A stretch of 18,544 nt of DNA, from NCBI GenBank assembly GCA_947374485.1, contig CANCCF010000068.1, positions 1 through 18,544 on the forward strand. The letters are read 5' to 3'. The notes beneath the pieces are model-generated. The model made no database searches. It was not told the DNA's origin and was given only the letters and a program-made list of their open reading frames with translations. Position numbers and translations under genes: made by a program. This stretch comes from Comamonadaceae bacterium (GTDB taxonomy: Bacteria; Pseudomonadota; Gammaproteobacteria; Burkholderiales; Burkholderiaceae_C). This document shows, one piece after another, positions 14,367-18,544 of the stretch; position 1 is the stretch's first letter, and each line of letters opens with the position of its first letter.

Positions 14367-14392
14367 GCCTTGCGGCCACCACTGCGCAAGGC
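14367..14392 (-). terminator. Hairpin with short U tract between bchZ and pufB
   Basis: In the transcript, GCCUUGCG and CGCAAGGC form a perfect 8-bp stem with a 10-base loop, followed by UGUUUUAG. It looks like a leaky terminator or attenuator of bch read-through, or a 5' protective structure for pufBA mRNA. It ends 23 bases upstream of the pufB ATG, immediately before the ribosome site. Confidence 0.5.
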
Positions 14393-14477
14393 CCGCGCAG
14401 CAAGGGCAGCCGGGGCGGATTGCCACGACATTCGGTTGACGGCCGGCCGCATGGCCCGCCATCGAAATTGCGGGGGC

Positions 14478-15956
14478 TCATGCAGGCACCCCCATACCCA
14501 AGGCGCGGCTGGCCTGGTCGACGTGTTCGTCGCCCACGGTGTCGGCCTTCGCTTCGCGTGCATGGCGCTCGGCCAGGTCGCGCAGCTGCTTGGCCGCCGA
14601 GATCTGGATCAGCACCGGCTGGCTTTGCACGATGTCGCGCAGGCGCCCTTGCGCCGACTCGTCCCAGATGGCGTTGGGCACCACCACGCCACGCGCGTGG
14701 GTGGGGTCGACGCGGTCCATCTCGGTGCCCAAAGGCAGGATGTGGAACAGCGCATCAAACAGCGCGTTGCACACTTCCTGAATCAAATAGGTAGCGCCGC
14801 TGTAGCCCATGAAGGGGGTGCCCGTATGGCGGCGGATGATGGCGCCGGGGAAGGACGCGGGGATGAAGGCCGCGCGCATGGGCCCGGCCCCGCCGGCTTC
14901 GGCCAGGTACATGCGCTCGTTGTAGCTGCCGAACATGATGAGCGGCATCTGCGTCTTGCACAGGCCGCGTATGGTCTGGTTGTCGGTCTTGGTGCCTGCG
15001 GTGCGCGAGACGGCGAACTTGCAGGGCAGGCCCATCTCCACTTCCAGGAAGTGGCGCAGGCCGCGCGTATAGGTCTCGGTGGCGACCACGGCAAAGCTGG
15101 CGGTCGAAAAAAAGTCTTGCGTGACCGAGCGCCACAGGTCCCACACCGGCTTGAGCGTGGTGTGGCGCTCGCGCTCGATAAAGGGCTCGGGGTCCAGGTG
15201 CAGCAGCTCGCCGAGCTTGCGCAAAAACTGGGTGGTGCTGTGCAGGCCTATGGGCGCCTGCAGGTAGGGCCGGTCCAGCGCCTCGCACAGCATGCGGCCA
15301 AACTCGCGGTACATGCAGATGTTGACATCGGCCTCCACCAGGCGCGACACATCGGCCACGTGGCTGGTGAGCGGGAACACCATGTTGATGTCGGCGCCGA
15401 TGCCCTGCACCAGGCGGCGGATTTCGGCCAGATCGCTGGGCGAATTGAAGGTGCCGTAGCAGGGGCCAATGATGTTGACGCGCGGTTTTTCGCCCGCCGG
15501 GCGCTCTTCAAACGGTTTGCGCGCGGGCACCTTGCGCAGGCCGTATTCGCTCCACAGCCAGTACATGGCGCGGTTGGCGCACTGCCACTGGTCTTCATCG
15601 ATGGTGCGCGGCAAGAAGCGCAGGATGTTGGTGCCCTCGGGTGTGACACCGCCGCCAATCATTTCGGCAATCGAGCCGGTGACCACCACGGCGGGCAGGT
15701 CCGGGTCCAGCGCGGCGTGGGCGCGCTTCATGGCGCCCTCGGTGCCTTCGCGGCCGAGCTGCTCTTCGCCCAAGCCCGTCACCACAATCGGCAACTCGTG
15801 GGGTGGCAGTGCATCGGTGTAATGCAACACGGAGGTGACCGGCAGGTTCTCGCAGCCCACCGGGCCGTCGATGATGACCTGCAAGCCCTTGATGGCGGTG
15901 AACACATAGACGGCACCCCAGTAGCCGCCAGCCCGATCGTGGTCTATGACAAACAT
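14478..15956 (-). CDS. bchZ: Chlorophyllide a reductase subunit BchZ
   Basis: BchZ is the beta-type subunit of the catalytic part of chlorophyllide a oxidoreductase, the nitrogenase-like enzyme that reduces ring B in bacteriochlorophyll synthesis. The 492-residue protein starts MFVIDHDRAGGYWGAVY and holds Cys35 in GPVGCENLP, the expected BchZ ligand of the shared Fe-S cluster. The last 50 residues carry the small PCP_red-type domain typical of this subunit. The ATG at 15956 overlaps the bchY stop by one base (TGATG); the longer open frame upstream lies over bchY and is not used. Confidence 0.97.
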   Translation of the reverse strand: MFVIDHDRAGGYWGAVYVFTAIKGLQVIIDGPVGCENLPVTSVLHYTDALPPHELPIVVTGLGEEQLGREGTEGAMKRAHAALDPDLPAVVVTGSIAEMIGGGVTPEGTNILRFLPRTIDEDQWQCANRAMYWLWSEYGLRKVPARKPFEERPAGEKPRVNIIGPCYGTFNSPSDLAEIRRLVQGIGADINMVFPLTSHVADVSRLVEADVNICMYREFGRMLCEALDRPYLQAPIGLHSTTQFLRKLGELLHLDPEPFIERERHTTLKPVWDLWRSVTQDFFSTASFAVVATETYTRGLRHFLEVEMGLPCKFAVSRTAGTKTDNQTIRGLCKTQMPLIMFGSYNERMYLAEAGGAGPMRAAFIPASFPGAIIRRHTGTPFMGYSGATYLIQEVCNALFDALFHILPLGTEMDRVDPTHARGVVVPNAIWDESAQGRLRDIVQSQPVLIQISAAKQLRDLAERHAREAKADTVGDEHVDQASRALGMGVPA

Positions 15957-17518
15957 CAGCCCATCTCCTCGGCTTTGCGCTTTTTGAGCAACTTCGCCAA
16001 CTGGCGTTTGGTCTCGGCGCGGAACTCGGGGTGGTCTTGCGGCACGTCTTCCCACACACCGGAGTTGTGGCCCGCACCCACTTCACCAAAGAAGCCGGAC
16101 ATGGCGTCAAAGCGGGCCTGGTTGCCAATGGCGGCCTGCACCACCTGCACCAGCGAGCCGGCACCGGCCACACCCATCAGGGGCCGCGCAGAAATCAGGT
16201 TGGTGAAGTAGAGCGAGGGGATGGACAGCTGCTTGGCCTTTTGCACCACCGGGGTAGTGCCAATGGCCAGCTGCGGCTTGTATTCGTGCACGGCGGCCAG
16301 GTCTTGCTCCAGCGAGGCGCGGAACTGCACTTGCACACCGTGCGCTTGCAGCCAGGCGGCGTCTGCCGCGTTCCACGGCGTGGCCGGGCAGGCACTGCCC
16401 ACATAGCGCAGGTCGGCGCCGCACTCCACCAGCAGGCGGCCTACCAGCAGTTCGGAACCTTCGTAGCCGCTCAGCGTAATGCGGCCCTTGATGGGCTTGG
16501 CAGCCAGCAGCGGGCGCATGGCGGCCAGCGCCTGGTTGCGCGCGGTGTCGATGGCTTCCTGCTTGACGTTGCAGGCTGTGCCGATGGCTTGCAGCCAGTC
16601 CTGTGTGCCTTCCAGGCCCACGGGGGCCGAGCCCACCACGGGGCGGCCCGCAGCCACAAATTCGCGCACGCTGGCGGTGTAAAACGGGTGGATGGCGGCC
16701 ACAGCGGTGCAGTCCAGCGCGGCATACAGCTCGCGCCATTCGCGGGTGGGCACCACCGGCCCTGCGGCCAGGCCCATGGGCGCCAGCAGATGCGCAATGC
16801 CCACCGGGTCAGCCGGGAACATTTCGCCCAGCAGGGTGACGGTGGGCCGGTCGTTGATGCCGCCGCGTGGGGCTTGCACCGGGCCATTCAAGATCTCTTG
16901 GCGGGCGTAACGCAGCATGGCGCCAGAGAGCACGTCCTTGGCCTCGGCATGGGTGGGCACGCCAAAGCCGGGCACGTCGATGCCGATGATGCGCACGCCG
17001 TTGATTTCCTTGGGCAGCAACTGCAGCGGCACGCCGCTGGCGCTGGGCACGCACAGGTTGATCACCACGATGGCGTCGTACTGGGCCGGATCGGCCTGGG
17101 CGTGCACGGCTTCGCGGATGTCTTCAAACAGCTTGCCTGTGACCAGCGATTCGGAGTTGAAGGGCACATAGCCCACGCTGCGGCGGGCGCCGTAGAAATG
17201 CGAGGTGAAGGTCAGGCCATACACACAGCAGGCCGAGCCCGAGAGAATGGTGGCAGTGCGGCGCATGCGCAGGCCCACGCGCAGGGAGCCAAAGGCCGGG
17301 CACATGCTTTGCGGCTGGTCGTGCGGGCCGGCGTTTTCATTTTTGGGATAGTCCTGCGCGTACTGCGCCAGGATCTCCGATTTGCCGGAGGCCTTGGCCG
17401 CCGCGAGCAGCTGCTCACCCCCGGCATGGCAGCCCATGCCATCGCCTTCGATGGCGGTGGTGGGCGCTGCATCCTTGGTAAGTGACGCCACGGGAATGAT
17501 CGGAATGGTGGTGGTCAT
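15956..17518 (-). CDS. bchY: Chlorophyllide a reductase subunit BchY
   Basis: This is the alpha-type partner of BchZ in chlorophyllide a oxidoreductase. The protein has 520 residues. Three cysteines lie in the expected contexts for the cluster: Cys73 (SMCPAFG), Cys97/98 (GSACCVYG) and Cys156 (NLCVPS); with BchZ Cys35 they would hold one 4Fe-4S cluster. Other family sequence includes GCHAGGEQLL, SHFYGARRSVGYVPFNSE and IDVPGFGVPTHAEAKD. The N-terminal 25 residues are variable, so the exact start is less sure. It starts 5 bases after the bchX stop and overlaps bchZ by one base. Confidence 0.97.
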   Translation of the reverse strand: MTTTIPIIPVASLTKDAAPTTAIEGDGMGCHAGGEQLLAAAKASGKSEILAQYAQDYPKNENAGPHDQPQSMCPAFGSLRVGLRMRRTATILSGSACCVYGLTFTSHFYGARRSVGYVPFNSESLVTGKLFEDIREAVHAQADPAQYDAIVVINLCVPSASGVPLQLLPKEINGVRIIGIDVPGFGVPTHAEAKDVLSGAMLRYARQEILNGPVQAPRGGINDRPTVTLLGEMFPADPVGIAHLLAPMGLAAGPVVPTREWRELYAALDCTAVAAIHPFYTASVREFVAAGRPVVGSAPVGLEGTQDWLQAIGTACNVKQEAIDTARNQALAAMRPLLAAKPIKGRITLSGYEGSELLVGRLLVECGADLRYVGSACPATPWNAADAAWLQAHGVQVQFRASLEQDLAAVHEYKPQLAIGTTPVVQKAKQLSIPSLYFTNLISARPLMGVAGAGSLVQVVQAAIGNQARFDAMSGFFGEVGAGHNSGVWEDVPQDHPEFRAETKRQLAKLLKKRKAEEMG

Positions 17519-17523
17519 GCTGA

Positions 17524-18534
17524 TCAGGCCTCGTCGTAGACCACTTCCAGGCTGGGCTTGACTATGTCCACGCGGCCCACCATGTCGACCATGGTGGCAG
17601 GCTCCAGCACCACGTTGCGGCCGGTCACGTCGGCGCTGAAAAGGCCCAGCAATTCGTCCTGTGTTTGCGGCTTGGGGCGCACTGGCGGCGCGGCGCCTAC
17701 GTTCAGGGCCAGTTCTTCAAACAGCGGGCCCCACTCGGTGCCGGGGATGCCAATGATTTCGTAGCTGGCGCTCTTGCGGCGAATGTCCTCATGGGCAGGA
17801 ATGGCGGCCAGCACCGGAATGCCGACCTTCTCGGCAAAGGCCGCAGCCTCGCCGGTGCCGTCGTCCTTGTTGATGACCATGCCGGCCACGCCCACATTGC
17901 CGCCAAGCTTGCGGAAGTATTCGACTGCCGAGCAGACGTTGTTGGCCACATAGAGTGACTGCAGGTCGTTGCTGGCCACCACGATGACCTTTTGGCACAT
18001 GTCGCGGGCAATCGGCAGGCCAAAGCCGCCGCACACCACGTCACCCAGAAAGTCGAGCAGCACGTAGTCAAAGCCCCAGTCGTGAAAGCCCAGCTTCTCC
18101 AGCGTCTCAAAGCCGTGGATGATGCCGCGCCCGCCGCAACCGCGTCCCACTTCGGGGCCGCCGAGTTCCATGGCAAAGACGCCGTCGCGCTTGAAGCAAA
18201 CGTCACCGATCGCGACCGCGTCACCCGCCAGCTTTTTCTTGGTGGAAGTCTCGATGATCGTGGGGCATGCGCGCCCGCCAAACAGCAGCGAGGTCGTGTC
18301 GCTCTTCGGATCGCAACCGATGAGCAGCACGCGCTTGCCCTGCTGCGCCATCATGTAGGAGAGATTGGCGAGCGTGAAGCTCTTGCCGATGCCGCCCTTG
18401 CCGTAGATGGCAATGATCTGCGTCTCCTTGGTGGGTGCGCCGGTGTGCACCTGGGGCGGCTCGACCGCGGCTTCCTGCCGCAGGCGCTCCACAAATTTAA
18501 GGGGTTGCTCGGCAGAGGTCAGGGTATTCGTCAT
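17524..18534 (-). CDS. bchX: Chlorophyllide a reductase iron protein BchX
   Basis: BchX is the ATP-dependent, NifH-like electron donor to BchYZ. The 336-residue protein has the P-loop GKGGIGKS (about residues 45-52), the switch region IGCDPKSDT, and the two cysteines that hold the 4Fe-4S cluster between the dimer halves, Cys133 (GRGCGGRG) and Cys168 (DVVCGGFG). An N-terminal extension of about 35 residues before the fold and the ending SLEVVYDEA are typical of BchX rather than BchL. It appears complete; only 10 bases of upstream sequence remain in the window, so its ribosome site and any bchC upstream are not visible. Confidence 0.97.
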   Translation of the reverse strand: MTNTLTSAEQPLKFVERLRQEAAVEPPQVHTGAPTKETQIIAIYGKGGIGKSFTLANLSYMMAQQGKRVLLIGCDPKSDTTSLLFGGRACPTIIETSTKKKLAGDAVAIGDVCFKRDGVFAMELGGPEVGRGCGGRGIIHGFETLEKLGFHDWGFDYVLLDFLGDVVCGGFGLPIARDMCQKVIVVASNDLQSLYVANNVCSAVEYFRKLGGNVGVAGMVINKDDGTGEAAAFAEKVGIPVLAAIPAHEDIRRKSASYEIIGIPGTEWGPLFEELALNVGAAPPVRPKPQTQDELLGLFSADVTGRNVVLEPATMVDMVGRVDIVKPSLEVVYDEA

Positions 18535-18544
18535 GCGTTGGCAC

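Noticed and set aside
14344..14477. PpsR/CrtJ-type sites (TGT-N12-ACA) or pufQ between bchZ and pufB
   Set aside because: I saw no such spaced motif in this gap or in the crtC-pucB gap, and no small open frame resembling PufQ. Regulatory sites could lie within genes, which I did not scan exhaustively.

Overview
The window is a section of a photosynthesis gene cluster from a purple bacterium. The high GC content, closely packed genes, a tetraheme PufC, CrtA of the spheroidene pathway and the sequence character of the reaction-centre and antenna proteins suggest a betaproteobacterium, probably Burkholderiales near Rhodoferax or Rubrivivax. This placement is by eye only.

Layout: (1) Bases 1-1577, + strand: the 3' end of crtI (phytoene desaturase), carrying a one-base frameshift in a G run, overlapping crtB (phytoene synthase). 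(2) Bases 1614-4509: an accessory block. It holds a + strand membrane protein with a ClpP-like serine-protease domain and, on the - strand, a DUF2007/zinc-ribbon protein, a YCII-family protein and a Phd/RelE-type toxin-antitoxin pair with a palindromic operator candidate. (3) Bases 4640-18534, all - strand (read right to left): bchX-bchY-bchZ, pufB, an unrecognised 75-codon gene, pufA-pufL-pufM-pufC, crtA-crtD-crtC, pucB-pucA-pucC, a previously unlisted 35-aa membrane peptide and a SAM-dependent methyltransferase.

The large array makes chlorin ring reduction (BchXYZ), the LH1 antenna (PufBA), the reaction centre with its cytochrome (PufLMC), the late carotenoid steps (CrtADC, with CrtIB at the left), and the LH2 antenna plus its assembly factor (PucBAC). 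Gene ends mostly overlap or lie a few bases apart, so it reads as one superoperon. RNA hairpins sit where antenna mRNA would need to be made in excess: before pufB, after pufA and after pucA, with a weaker one before pucB.

The points most worth attention are the extra single-span membrane protein gene between pufB and pufA, the 35-aa peptide coupled to pucC, the unusual crtD/crtC junction, the Tyr44-His45 pair in the LH2 alpha subunit, and the crtI frameshift. No gap longer than 300 bases lacks a gene. The 165 bases at 3668-3832 show nothing I can name.
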